A DNA stretch of 64,000 nucleotides. Origin: CAIOYC01 sp964243985 (GTDB lineage Bacteria; Pseudomonadota; Alphaproteobacteria; Caulobacterales; Caulobacteraceae). The notes beneath the pieces were generated by a model that was not told where the DNA came from, ran no database searches, and worked only from the letters and a program-made list of their open reading frames with translations. The position numbers and the translations under genes were made by a program. Of this stretch, positions 17,250 to 25,477 are shown piece by piece (the stretch's first letter is position 1; each line of letters begins with the position of its first letter). The stretch lies in assembly GCA_964243985.1 (NCBI GenBank), contig CAXTHJ010000007.1, positions 1 to 64,000 on the forward strand, written 5' to 3'.

Positions 17250-18257
17250 TTAGATCAATTTCGCCATCGCCAGCGCCGTGTCCGCCATGCGCGTGGAGAA
17301 GCCCCACTCGTTGTCGTACCAGGCCAGGACGCGGGCTAGCTTACCCTCGATCACCTGCGTTTGCGGCAGGGCGGCGGTGGACGAAGCGGCGATGTGGTTG
17401 AAATCCATGGACACCAGGGGCTCGTCCGTCACGGCGAGCACGCCCTTCAGAGCGCCGGTGGAGGCGGCCTTCAGCGCCTCGTTGATCTCGGCCACCGTGG
17501 TGTCGCGGGTTGGCGCCACCTTCAGGTCCACCACCGAGACGTTGGGCGTCGGCACCCGCACGGAGGAGCCGTCAAGCTTGCCTTTCAGCTCTGGCAGCAC
17601 GAGCCCCAGCGCCTTGGCCGCGCCGGTGGAGGTGGGGATCATCGACAAGGCCGCCGCGCGGGCGCGGTAGAGGTCCTTGTGCATCGTATCCAAAGTCGGC
17701 TGATCGCCAGTGTAGCTGTGGATCGTCGTCATATAGCCGCGCTCGATGCCGCAGAGGTCGAGTAAGACCTTGGCCACGGGCGCGAGACAGTTGGTGGTGC
17801 AGGAGCCGTTGGAGACCACGGTGTCTTCGGCCGTCAACGTCTCGTGGTTGACGCCATAGACGATGGTCTTGTCCGCGCCGTCGCCCGGCGCGGAGATCAG
17901 CACGCGCCTGGCGCCGGCGGCCAGATGCGCCGCCGCCTTATCGCGGGCGGTGAAGAGGCCGGTGCATTCCATGGCGATGTCAACGCCGAGGTCGCCGTGG
18001 GGCAGCTTGGCGGGATCGCGCTCGGCCGTCACTTTGATCTTGCCGAGGCCGACGTCGATCCAGTCCTCGCCGGTGGTGACGATGGCGGGAAAGCGCCCAT
18101 GCACCGAGTCGTAGCGGAGCAGGTGAGCGTTGGTCTCCACCGGGCCAAGGTCGTTGATCGCCACCACCTCTATATCCCGGCGGGCGTGCTCGACGATGGA
18201 GCGCAGAACCAGCCGGCCGATGCGGCCGAACCCGTTGATGGCGACGCGGACGGCCAT
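17250..18257 (-). CDS. gap: Glyceraldehyde-3-phosphate dehydrogenase
   Basis: NAD-dependent glycolytic dehydrogenase, 335 residues. The Rossmann start INGFGRIGR (8-16) and the catalytic site SNGSCTTNCLAP, with the nucleophile cysteine near residue 154, are intact, and the DNEWGFSTRM segment is near the C-terminus. First gene of the gap-pgk pair. The 274 bases between it and zauP (18258-18531) hold the two divergent promoters and no gene that I would defend. Confidence 0.97.
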   Translation of the reverse strand: MAVRVAINGFGRIGRLVLRSIVEHARRDIEVVAINDLGPVETNAHLLRYDSVHGRFPAIVTTGEDWIDVGLGKIKVTAERDPAKLPHGDLGVDIAMECTGLFTARDKAAAHLAAGARRVLISAPGDGADKTIVYGVNHETLTAEDTVVSNGSCTTNCLAPVAKVLLDLCGIERGYMTTIHSYTGDQPTLDTMHKDLYRARAAALSMIPTSTGAAKALGLVLPELKGKLDGSSVRVPTPNVSVVDLKVAPTRDTTVAEINEALKAASTGALKGVLAVTDEPLVSMDFNHIAASSTAALPQTQVIEGKLARVLAWYDNEWGFSTRMADTALAMAKLI

Positions 18258-18531
18258 GAAAACTTCCCCGAGGTTTATTAAATGCGATGTAGGCTTGGCG
18301 TTTTGCGGGCTCGGGCGATGAAGTCAACCCTGCGCCGGCTCACAAACCGTCAGGCTTCATGACACAAGCTTCGCTTTACTGACCTGCGCCAATGCTCTGA
18401 AAGCGTCGCCGAACTCTTCGCGCACCGCGCTCATGTTGCCTGCTATTAGGCGAGATGTATTGGCGCACGCCATCTTCGCCTCCGCTTGCGCGACGCCTAT
18501 AGAAGGCCGAAAGTTCCGATTTGGAGGATCG

Positions 18532-18819
18532 ATGTCGGAAGACCTTTTGCAGGATGACGCCGGCCCGTCGCTCGACGCGGCGATCGAGCGGCTGGATCGT
18601 GCCCTGAGCGCGCTGGAAGGCAAGGTCGCCGCTCGCCTTTCGGCCTACGACGCGCAGGAGGACGATCTGTTCGAGAACGACCGCGCCCGGCTCGCCGCCG
18701 AACTGGACGCCGCCCGCGCTCGCGAGCGCGCCCTTCAGGATGTGGCCGCCGACGCCTCCGCCGCCCTCGGCCGCGCCGCCGCAGAGGTTCGCGCCGCGCT
18801 TTCGGCTGAGGAGGGCTGA
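18532..18819 (+). CDS. zauP: Coiled-coil protein ZauP, ZapA partner
   Basis: A 95-residue, highly charged protein that is almost wholly coiled coil from about residue 12 on (IERLDRALSALEGKV, ARARERALQDV). A coiled-coil protein encoded directly upstream of zapA in Caulobacter (ZauP) works with ZapA to focus the Z-ring; name and role are given by position and character. The ATG at 18532 has a GGAGG seven bases upstream, which rules out the 33-residue longer frame. It is followed two bases later by zapA. Confidence 0.75.
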   Translation: MSEDLLQDDAGPSLDAAIERLDRALSALEGKVAARLSAYDAQEDDLFENDRARLAAELDAARARERALQDVAADASAALGRAAAEVRAALSAEEG

Positions 18820-18821
18820 CC

Positions 18822-19154
18822 TTGGCCACCGTCAATGTGATCGTGAACGGCCGACCCTATAGCGTCGGCTGCGAGGATGGGCAGGAGGCGCACGTGGAAG
18901 CCCTGGCGCGGGATTTCGACAAACAGGTGCAGGAGGTCGGCGGTGAGGTGGGCCAGGTGGGCGATCTGCGTCTGTTCCTGATGGCCGCCCTCGTCACCGC
19001 CGACGAGCTAGCCGACGCTAAGTTACGGCTGGAACAGGCTCGGTCGCAGCTCGCCAGCGGCCCGGTCGCCCTCGCGCGCGCCGGTCCAAAGGTCATCGCC
19101 GCCATAGACAGCGCGGCGAACCGGATCGAAACCCTGGTCGCCAAACTCGATTGA
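18822..19154 (+). CDS. zapA: Cell division protein ZapA
   Basis: Cytoplasmic FtsZ-associated protein of 110 residues that cross-links Z-ring filaments. The N-terminal globular part has the family pattern VNVIVNGRPYSVGCEDGQE, then a coiled coil with ALVTADELADAKLRLE. The start is TTG, two bases after the zauP stop, indicating translational coupling. Followed by the 6S RNA locus and fau, the arrangement typical of proteobacteria. Confidence 0.92.
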   Translation: MATVNVIVNGRPYSVGCEDGQEAHVEALARDFDKQVQEVGGEVGQVGDLRLFLMAALVTADELADAKLRLEQARSQLASGPVALARAGPKVIAAIDSAANRIETLVAKLD

Positions 19155-19164
19155 GCCAATGCGC

Positions 19165-19193
19165 TTGAGGCGACGCCGCCGAAGCCCTACATT
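19165..19193 (+). promoter_or_regulatory. Probable promoter of the 6S RNA
   Basis: TTGAGG at 19165-19170 and TACATT at 19188-19193 are spaced by exactly 17 bases, a good housekeeping-type promoter. The predicted start near 19200 coincides with the 5' arm of the RNA closing stem. Confidence 0.6.
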
Positions 19194-19199
19194 GAAGAT

Positions 19200-19367
19200 G
19201 GCGGGTCTTGCTGTGGTTCGCGTCGAAGGCAAACATATCTCTCCGACCTTAATTCACTCAAAGGGAGCTGTCCCTGGCCGAGATCGTGGTTTCGGACACA
19301 CGGCGCCCACCTGGCTACCAGGTCTGAGGGGATTGAACCGCCCTTCACGGTCTCTACGGCGCCGCCA
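19200..19367 (+). ncRNA. ssrS: 6S RNA
   Basis: Regulatory RNA that mimics an open promoter and binds RNA polymerase in stationary phase. Support is structural and positional. It lies between zapA and fau, the classic place. GGCGG (19200-19204) can close with CCGCC (19362-19366); GGTTC (19215-19219) pairs with GAACC (19335-19339); CTCTCCGACCT (19239-19249) pairs with AGGTCTGAGGG (19320-19330) with one mismatch. Between the last two helices lies an open bubble with a long left strand, the hallmark of 6S. An inner ACCTGG-cta-CCAGGT hairpin precedes the right arm. Ends are estimated. Confidence 0.75.
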
Positions 19368-19372
19368 CGAAT

Positions 19373-19948
19373 TTGTCTGAGCCGCCTTCCAAAGCCGCGT
19401 TGCGGGCCGAGGTGGCGGCGCGGCGGGCGGCGGCGTTCGCCGCCAATCCAACGGCTGGACTGACCCTGTCCGCTCGGGCGCCCCGGCGCCTGTTCCGCGC
19501 AGGCGTGGTGGTTTCCGCCTACTGTCCCTTCCGCACCGAGATCGACCCTCGCCCCCTGATGCAGCGCTTCGCAGCGGCCGGCGCCCAAATCGCCTTGCCC
19601 GTGACGCCGGCGAAGAGCTCAAATCAGCCGGTGTGCTTCCATCTCTGGGCGGCGGAGGATGCGCTCCATCCCAGCGCGTTCGGCGTGCATGAACCCCATC
19701 CCAGCAAGGCGATCGTCGAGCCGGACATCCTCCTGGTCCCGCTCCTGGCTTTCGATCGGCTGGGCGGGCGCTTGGGTTATGGCGCCGGACATTATGATCG
19801 GACGCTGGAACGCCTGCGCGCCCTGAAACCGATCCTGGCCATCGGCCTCGCCTTCGCGGCGCAGGAAGTGGAGCGTGCGCCCATGGATGCTCACGACCAG
19901 CCCCTCGACGCCATCCTCACCGAGCGCGCCTTCATCGAAATCGCTTAG
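19373..19948 (+). CDS. fau: 5-formyltetrahydrofolate cyclo-ligase
   Basis: Converts 5-formyl-THF to 5,10-methenyl-THF with ATP, returning folate to the one-carbon pool. The 191-residue protein has the N-terminal basic helix, LVPLLAFDRLGGRLGYGAGHYDR (signature loop, near 120-143, cited here in part as GYGAGHYDR), and the C-terminal AIGLAFAAQ segment. The start is taken as TTG at 19373, a few bases after the 6S RNA, so the two may share a primary transcript as in E. coli. Confidence 0.93.
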   Translation: MSEPPSKAALRAEVAARRAAAFAANPTAGLTLSARAPRRLFRAGVVVSAYCPFRTEIDPRPLMQRFAAAGAQIALPVTPAKSSNQPVCFHLWAAEDALHPSAFGVHEPHPSKAIVEPDILLVPLLAFDRLGGRLGYGAGHYDRTLERLRALKPILAIGLAFAAQEVERAPMDAHDQPLDAILTERAFIEIA

Positions 19949-19966
19949 GATGTGCTAAGGAAAGCG

Positions 19967-20785
19967 ATGAGATTAGCTTTCTTCGGCGACATCGTCGGCC
20001 GCGCCGGCCGCGACGCCTTCATCACCCACCTGCCAGGGCTTCGCCGCCGATTGAAACTGGATTTCGTGGTGGTGGATGCGGAAAATGTTGCAGGTGGATT
20101 TGGCGTCACCGAGAAGATCGCCGGCGAGCTTTATGATGCCGGCGCGGACTGCATCACGCTGGGCAATCACGCCTGGGACCAGCGGGAGGCGCTCACCTAT
20201 ATCGAGCGGGAGCCCCGCCTCCTTCGCCCGGTCAATTACCCTCGCCTCAGCCACGCCCCAGGCAAGGGCGCCTGGCTCTACGATGCGCCGGCTGGCCGGG
20301 TGCTGGTGTGTTGCGTGCTGGGGCACCGGGGCATGGATGCGTTAGACGATCCCTTCTCCGCCGTAGACAAAGTCTTGGAAGATACGCCGCTGGGCCTCGC
20401 CGCCGACGCCATCATTCTGGAGGTTCACGCCGAAGCCACCTCGGAGAAGATGGCCATGGGCCATTTCTGCGACGGGCGGGCGAGCCTGGTGGTCGGCGCC
20501 CACACCCACATCCCCACCGCCGACGCGCAAATCCTGCCCGGCGGCACCGCTTATCAGACCGACGCGGGCGCCTGCTGCGACTACGACAGCGTGATCGGCA
20601 TGGGCAAGGAGGAGAGCGTCCGCCGCTTCACCACCAAGCTGCCTGGCGAGCGGCACAAACCCGCCAGCGGCCCCGCCACCGTTTGCGGCGTCTTCGTGGA
20701 GACCGATCCGAAGACAGGCCTCGCCAAGCGCGTCGAACCGATCCGCATCGGCGGCCGCCTAATCGGCCACGTACCGGAGCTTTAA
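19967..20785 (+). CDS. ymdB: YmdB-family metallophosphoesterase
   Basis: Member of the TIGR00282 group of dimetal phosphoesterases, known in Bacillus to hydrolyse cyclic nucleotides. The metal ligands are seen in FFGDIVGRAGR (residues 5-15), DAENVAGG, LGNHAWD (near 62) and GAHTHIPTADA (near 180). Length 272 residues, as expected. I choose ATG 19967, preceded by AAGGAAAG, over a GTG five codons upstream. The gene follows fau by 18 bases and probably shares its transcript. Confidence 0.9.
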   Translation: MRLAFFGDIVGRAGRDAFITHLPGLRRRLKLDFVVVDAENVAGGFGVTEKIAGELYDAGADCITLGNHAWDQREALTYIEREPRLLRPVNYPRLSHAPGKGAWLYDAPAGRVLVCCVLGHRGMDALDDPFSAVDKVLEDTPLGLAADAIILEVHAEATSEKMAMGHFCDGRASLVVGAHTHIPTADAQILPGGTAYQTDAGACCDYDSVIGMGKEESVRRFTTKLPGERHKPASGPATVCGVFVETDPKTGLAKRVEPIRIGGRLIGHVPEL

Positions 20786-20844
20786 GGCCTTGAAATTCTG
20801 TCGTCCCGGAAAGGCTGCGCTCCAGCCAGGATGATAGGTTGGGC

Positions 20845-21069
20845 TCAGTCTCGAAAGGTGATCTTACCCACCACCAGCTCTCCGATCTCCAACCGCTTGA
20901 ATTTAGCCTTCCCCACCGCCAAGCGGCCGATGCTCAGCACCCCGACCGCAAAGGCGCCGATGGCGAATGCCCCTACCGCCGCCGCGGTGACCGCTGCAAA
21001 GGCGACGGCCGCCGGCCCGATCGCCGCCGCGGGTCGCGCCACGGGCGTCTTAGCCGCTGCATCCATCAT
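20845..21069 (-). CDS. Small glycine-patterned membrane protein
   Basis: A 74-residue protein of unknown function. It has a hydrophobic Ala/Gly-rich middle and a striking periodicity, with a Gly every five or six residues (AIGAF, AVGVL, SIGRL, AVGKA, then EIGELVVGKI), so the chain reads as a run of short similar units ending in charged ones. I choose ATG 21069, because GGAGG lies five bases upstream; another ATG at 21081 would include that site in the coding region. Divergent from yebC. Proteins with this repeated x-V/I-G pattern exist in other alphaproteobacteria, as far as I recall, but have no assigned role. Confidence 0.7.
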   Translation of the reverse strand: MMDAAAKTPVARPAAAIGPAAVAFAAVTAAAVGAFAIGAFAVGVLSIGRLAVGKAKFKRLEIGELVVGKITFRD

Positions 21070-21152
21070 ATGATCCTCCAAAGCTCCGCACTGGCCTTAA
21101 AGGCCTACTGGGGCTAGAACGCGGCCCCTCCATCCAAAGCGACCTTCGGATC

Positions 21153-21923
21153 ATGGCCGGCCACTCAAAATTCAAGAACATCCAGTTCCGCAAGGGCGCG
21201 CAGGACAAGAAGCGCTCCAAGCTCTTCTCCAAACTGTCGCGCGACATCACCATCGCGGCCAAGGGCGGCATCCCCGACCCCACCACCAACGCCCGCCTGC
21301 GCCTGGCCATGGCCAACGCCCGCGCCGAATCCATGCCCCGCGACAATATCGAACGGGCCATCAAGAAGGCTGCGGGGGGCGAGGCCGACCTGATGGAGGA
21401 GATCCGCTACGAAGGCTTCGGCCCCGGCGGCGTCGGCCTGATCATCGAAACCCTGACCGACAACCGCAACCGCTCCGCCGCCAACGTGCGGGCGATCTTC
21501 ACCAAACGGGGCGGCGCGCTGGGGGAAATGAACTCGGTGGCCTTCATGTTCGACCGGCTGGGGGAGATCGTCTATCCGCTGGCCGCCGGTTCGCCGGACG
21601 AGGTGATGGAAGCGGCGATCGACGCCGGCGCCGAAGACGTGGAGAGTGACCCGCCCTCTGCCGATCCCGACGATGCGCCGGTCCACACCATCTATTCGTC
21701 GTTCGAGGACCTGAACACAGTGGCCGAAGTGCTGGAGGCCAAGCTCGGCCCGGCCAAGTCCACCAACATCGTCTGGAGACCGAAGACCTCCACCCCGGTG
21801 GAAGGCGACGCGGCGGGTAGCCTGATCAAGCTTCTGGACGCCTTGGATGACGACGACGACGTGCAGAACGTCTACGGCAACTACGAGATCAGCGACGAGG
21901 ACATGGCCAAGTTCTCGGCCTGA
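21153..21923 (+). CDS. yebC: YebC/PmpR-family regulatory protein
   Basis: A 256-residue member of the YebC/TACO1 family, implicated in transcription control and in helping ribosomes through proline-rich stretches. The N-terminus MAGHSKFKNIQFRKG and the following KLFSKLSRDI are the family hallmark, with YEGFGPGGVG near 89 and an acidic C-terminal segment (DALDDDDDVQNVYGN). It is intact and four bases upstream of trmB. Confidence 0.95.
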   Translation: MAGHSKFKNIQFRKGAQDKKRSKLFSKLSRDITIAAKGGIPDPTTNARLRLAMANARAESMPRDNIERAIKKAAGGEADLMEEIRYEGFGPGGVGLIIETLTDNRNRSAANVRAIFTKRGGALGEMNSVAFMFDRLGEIVYPLAAGSPDEVMEAAIDAGAEDVESDPPSADPDDAPVHTIYSSFEDLNTVAEVLEAKLGPAKSTNIVWRPKTSTPVEGDAAGSLIKLLDALDDDDDVQNVYGNYEISDEDMAKFSA

Positions 21924-21927
21924 TTTG

Positions 21928-22629
21928 ATGAGCGACGCCCATCCGCCGCTGCGGTCCTTCGGGCGCACCAAGTCCCGGGCGATCAAGCCCCGGCAGGCGG
22001 ATTTGCTGGAAACCATGCTACCGAAGCTCGCCCTGCCCGATCCGGCGGCGGGGCCGATCCATCCATCTTTGTTGATGCCGGGCGCGGCGGAGGTCTGGCT
22101 GGAGATCGGCTTCGGCGGCGGCGAGCACATGGCGGCGCAGGCGGCCGGGCGCCGCGACGTGCTGATCCTCGGCGCCGAGCCCTTCCTGAACGGCGCCGCC
22201 AGCGCGCTCCGTCATATCGAGGAGCAGGCGCTGGAGAACGTCCGCCTGCACGTCGGTGACGCGAGGGACGTGGTGGCGGCCCTGCCGAACGCCAGCCTCG
22301 ACCGCCTCTTCATCCTCTTCCCAGACCCGTGGCCCAAGGCGCGGCACAACAAGCGGCGCCTGGTGCAAGACGCCACCGTTGGCGAGTGGGCGCGGGTGCT
22401 GAAGCCCGGCGGCCGCCTGCGCTTCGCCACCGACTGGGCGGATTACGGCGAGTGGACGTTGAAGCGGTTTTTGGAAAACCCGGCGTTTAACTGGACCGCG
22501 GAGCGCGCCAACGACTGGCGAACCCCGCCGCCGGATCACATCACCACCCGCTATGAGACCAAGAAGCTCGGCGACATCGCGCCGGTGTTTCTGGATTTCC
22601 GACGGGTCCAGGAACCCCATTTGCGCTAA
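21928..22629 (+). CDS. trmB: tRNA (guanine-N7)-methyltransferase
   Basis: Uses S-adenosylmethionine to methylate G46 of tRNA. The 233-residue protein has the SAM-binding motif WLEIGFGGGEH (about 52-62), the acidic LGAEPF turn, and the family signature LFPDPWPKARHNKRR with catalytic aspartate near 136. ATG at 21928 starts four bases after the yebC stop; a longer open frame inside yebC is ignored. Confidence 0.95.
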   Translation: MSDAHPPLRSFGRTKSRAIKPRQADLLETMLPKLALPDPAAGPIHPSLLMPGAAEVWLEIGFGGGEHMAAQAAGRRDVLILGAEPFLNGAASALRHIEEQALENVRLHVGDARDVVAALPNASLDRLFILFPDPWPKARHNKRRLVQDATVGEWARVLKPGGRLRFATDWADYGEWTLKRFLENPAFNWTAERANDWRTPPPDHITTRYETKKLGDIAPVFLDFRRVQEPHLR

Positions 22630-22640
22630 ACTTTGCGTCT

Positions 22641-23222
22641 ATGCCCGCTCATCCCAAAACCACCGATGCGCAGATCATCCACGCCGCTCGCCAGCTGGTG
22701 GAGGACGAAGGCCGCGACGGGTTTTCCATGAGCGACGTCGCGGTGGCGGTGGGCGTTCGGACGCCGTCGCTCTATGGCCGCTTCCAAGACCGCGCCGGCT
22801 TGCTGAACGCCGTGGAGCTTCAAGTGTGGACCGAACTCGCCGGTCTTCTGGCTGATGCGATCATCGCGGATAAACCCGAGACCACTTTGATGGCGCAAGC
22901 TGAGGCTCTCCGCAAATTCGCGACGAACAACCGGAATCTCTATGCGCTGCTTTTCGATATCCGCTCTGCATCCACGGAGGAGGGGATCTCTGTGCGGGCT
23001 GCAGTTTTGGCCCAAGTTATTCCGCCGCTCGCCGCCCTTGTCGGGGAAGATTGCGCCTTCGCTGCGGCGAGAGTGTTCTTGCCGTACCTGCATGGCTTTG
23101 TATCGATGGAGCTCGCAAATGCATTTCGTCTGGGCCCCGGCGTGGATGCGGCCTTTGAACGAGGCTTTTCCGTAATCCTCCTTGGATTGCGCTCGTCGTT
23201 CAAGGTTGACGCTGAAGGCTAA
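22641..23222 (+). CDS. TetR-family transcriptional regulator
   Basis: DNA-binding repressor of 193 residues. The N-terminal helix-turn-helix covers about 8-50 (IIHAARQLVEDEG, FSMSDVAVAVGVRTPSLYGRF). The C-terminal ligand domain has a TetR pattern with FLPYLHGFVSMELANAF near 147-163. It lies on the same strand as two membrane-protein frames downstream, which are plausible but unproven targets. Confidence 0.9.
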   Translation: MPAHPKTTDAQIIHAARQLVEDEGRDGFSMSDVAVAVGVRTPSLYGRFQDRAGLLNAVELQVWTELAGLLADAIIADKPETTLMAQAEALRKFATNNRNLYALLFDIRSASTEEGISVRAAVLAQVIPPLAALVGEDCAFAAARVFLPYLHGFVSMELANAFRLGPGVDAAFERGFSVILLGLRSSFKVDAEG

Positions 23223-23264
23223 CGGTATTAGCTTTCGAGCGTTGTGAAGCGCCGAGAGGTGAAC

Positions 23265-23366
23265 ATGCAATTCCTGTTGAGCCTCTTCCTGTTTATCGTG
23301 GTCATCGGACTGATAGACGCACGCGTACCGTGGTCGAAAGCCCGCAAGCGGAGCGCGCAGACGTGA
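23265..23366 (+). CDS. Small membrane peptide, 33 aa
   Basis: A short frame starting ATG with GAGAGGTG about five bases upstream. The product is a hydrophobic helix (FLLSLFLFIVVIGLI) followed by a basic tail. Its stop TGA overlaps the GTG start of the next gene as GTGA, the kind of junction expected for translational coupling, which is the main argument that it is translated. No family is recognised. Confidence 0.5.
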   Translation: MQFLLSLFLFIVVIGLIDARVPWSKARKRSAQT

Positions 23367-23944
23367 TTGCAGGTCATTTCGGCCTGGCCGCCGCCGTCAA
23401 AAGTCGTGAGCAAGGAACGCCCTTGTGGGCCTTGATGCTGGCGACGGCGTGGCTGGATGTGGTGTTCCTCCCGCTTTACTTATCGGGCGTCGAGACCACG
23501 CAGCCCGCCGATGCGGGGCGGATAGGATACGGCGAGTTGATCATCCACGCGGATTATACGCACTCGATCGTCGGCATGATCGTGCTGTCTGGAGTGTTGG
23601 GTGGGCTCGCGGGGCTGCTTTGGGGAAGACGCTCGGCTTTCGTGGTCGGCTTGGTGGCTGCGTCCCATTGGGTGCTGGACCTGATCGTTCACCGCGGCGA
23701 CATGACGATCCTGCCGGGCAACCTGGGCGATCTCCCGCGGCTCGGTCTTGGGATTTGGCGTTATCCTCTGTTGTCCTTCAGCATTGAACTTGCCTTCGTC
23801 CTCGCCGGTGCGTGGCTCTATTGGCGCGCCGCTCGCCGAGTGGTGAAGGCCGAGGGGAGAGGCGCGGTCGCCGCCACGATAACGGCCTCCCTGATCGCCG
23901 TTTTCGGCATCCTGATCCTATGGCTGGATTTCACCAGCGCCTGA
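23363..23944 (+). CDS. Integral membrane protein, YdjM/DUF457-like
   Basis: A 193-residue inner-membrane protein with about five helices. Histidines and aspartates sit as in the LexA-regulated membrane hydrolase group (PF04307): GHFG near residue 4, ADYTHSIVG near 72, SHWVLDLIVHRGD near 115. That points to a metal-dependent hydrolase, but the assignment is by pattern only. The start is GTG 23363, inside the GTGA overlap with the preceding peptide; an earlier GTG at 23330 is possible. The 116 bases downstream contain no gene. Confidence 0.7.
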   Translation: MIAGHFGLAAAVKSREQGTPLWALMLATAWLDVVFLPLYLSGVETTQPADAGRIGYGELIIHADYTHSIVGMIVLSGVLGGLAGLLWGRRSAFVVGLVAASHWVLDLIVHRGDMTILPGNLGDLPRLGLGIWRYPLLSFSIELAFVLAGAWLYWRAARRVVKAEGRGAVAATITASLIAVFGILILWLDFTSA

Positions 23945-24060
23945 CGAGGCAAACTCCGCCATATCAGTGGTCTTTGGAAAAGGCCGGCCTATCGCAGATG
24001 ACGTTGGACTCGATTGCACCGATCGATGCGGGCATGAGCCGGCCTGACGCCGTGTTAAAA

Positions 24061-24777
24061 TCAGGCCTTTGCGTATCGAAACCAAACCGCCTTATCCTTT
24101 AAGGTCTTCGCGATAAATTCCGCGTGGGCCGCCCGCTCCTCATCGGTAGATCGCGTCGCCAGAGGCCGGGGCCGCGCGCCGTAGCCGCCGTTCATCAGGG
24201 TCGAGCCCGCGACGATCCCCTGCATCGTCCGCGCCGGCGCGAGGTCGAGCCCCCGCTCCTTGCCGCCCTGAAGCTCCAGATAGACCATGGCCAGGAGGCG
24301 GGTGTCGATCAGGGCGCCATGCTTCTCCCGCTCGGCCAGGGAGATCTTGAAGCGTTTGCAGAGGGCGTCGAGGGAGTTGTACATCCCCGGAAACCGAACC
24401 TTGGCCATCTCATAGGTGCAGACCCAGCGGGGCGGCGGTAGGGCGGCGCGGCCGGATTTCTCCAGCTCGTGGTTGATGAAGCCCCGGTCGAAAGCGGCGT
24501 TGTGGGCGATCAACGGCGCGTCGCCCACAAATTCGATGAAATGGTCGCAAATCTCCGCGTCGGCAAACTTGGGCTTGCCATGCAGGCTGGCGCGAGAGAT
24601 GCCGTGGACCTTTTCGGCCTCGGGATCAATGTCGCGCTCGGGGTCGATGTAGCGGTGGAAGTGGCGGCCGGTGGGCAGCAGATCCTCGATCTCGATGCAG
24701 GCGATCTCGATCACCCGGTGGCCCGATTTGGGGTCAAGCCCGGTGGTTTCCGTATCAAGAACGATTTCGCGCGCCAT
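24061..24777 (-). CDS. dnaQ: DNA polymerase III epsilon subunit
   Basis: Proofreading 3'-5' exonuclease of the replicative polymerase. The 238-residue protein has ExoI D8/E10 in LDTETTG, ExoII HNAAFDRGF near 97-105 and ExoIII HGALIDTRLL near 155-165, so the four metal-binding acidic residues and the histidine are present. I start at ATG 24777; the open frame continues upstream, but that portion is not epsilon-like. Part of the conserved left flank of the origin (dnaQ, coaE, aroE, maf, ppsR). Confidence 0.95.
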   Translation of the reverse strand: MAREIVLDTETTGLDPKSGHRVIEIACIEIEDLLPTGRHFHRYIDPERDIDPEAEKVHGISRASLHGKPKFADAEICDHFIEFVGDAPLIAHNAAFDRGFINHELEKSGRAALPPPRWVCTYEMAKVRFPGMYNSLDALCKRFKISLAEREKHGALIDTRLLAMVYLELQGGKERGLDLAPARTMQGIVAGSTLMNGGYGARPRPLATRSTDEERAAHAEFIAKTLKDKAVWFRYAKA

Positions 24778-24850
24778 GGGATGAAGATGGTCTGCGTCGC
24801 GGGAGCCGTCCAGCGCGGCGAAACCGCTCAAGGCCCAACAGCGCGATGTT

Positions 24851-25477
24851 TTAAAGGGACGGCGCGCCCGATCTTGTGGATCGCCAGCCCGGCTTAGCGA
24901 GGGTCTCAAGGACCGCCTTCACCTGCTTCCGCCCCGCATCCAGCCCGCGGCCTGTATCGATGACGAAATCGGCGCGGGCGCGTTTTTCCGCATCCGGCGT
25001 CTGTCGCTTCAGGATCGCCTCGAGCTTGTCAGCGCTCATGCCGACCCGCGCCATCACCCGCTGGCGCTGTAGTTCCACGGGCGCGGAGACGACGGCGATG
25101 GCGTCAACGGCTTTGTCGCCGCCCGTTTCGAACAGCAGCGGTACGTCCATCACTACCACCGCCGCGCCTTCGCTGATCGCACACGCGAAGAAGTCCTGGC
25201 GATGGGCGCCGACCAGGGGATGGACGATGGCCTCCAACCTTTTCAGCGCCTCGGGATCGTTCAGCACTCGATCGCCCAAAAGACCGCGATGGATAGCGCC
25301 GTCTACCGTGACCCCCGGAAAAATGGCTTCAACAGGCTCTACGGCGGCTCCGCCCAGACCGTAGAGTTCATGAACGGCGGCGTCGGCGTCGTAGACTGGA
25401 ACGCCTTCATCGGCGAACATGGCGGCGGTGGTGGATTTGCCCATGCCGATGGAGCCGGTAAGGCCGAGCAGGATCAT
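24851..25477 (-). CDS. coaE: Dephospho-CoA kinase
   Basis: Last step of coenzyme A synthesis, phosphorylating the ribose of dephospho-CoA. The 208-residue protein has the P-loop GLTGSIGMGKST (5-16), the substrate residues VYDADAAVHELY, and the VPLLFETGG motif near 112. Its start overlaps the aroE stop by four bases. Confidence 0.95.
   Translation of the reverse strand: MILLGLTGSIGMGKSTTAAMFADEGVPVYDADAAVHELYGLGGAAVEPVEAIFPGVTVDGAIHRGLLGDRVLNDPEALKRLEAIVHPLVGAHRQDFFACAISEGAAVVVMDVPLLFETGGDKAVDAIAVVSAPVELQRQRVMARVGMSADKLEAILKRQTPDAEKRARADFVIDTGRGLDAGRKQVKAVLETLAKPGWRSTRSGAPSL

Noticed and set aside
16161..17339. Long plus-strand open frame of 392 codons opposite pgk and gap
   Set aside because: It is antisense to two clear enzymes with all motifs, has a Val/Gly/His/Arg-rich shadow composition, and arises from GC-rich third positions.
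18357..18623. Minus-strand frame of 88 codons across the gap-zauP spacer
   Set aside because: It overlaps the ribosome binding site and the start of zauP, is Ser/Arg-rich like a shadow, and has no ribosome binding site.
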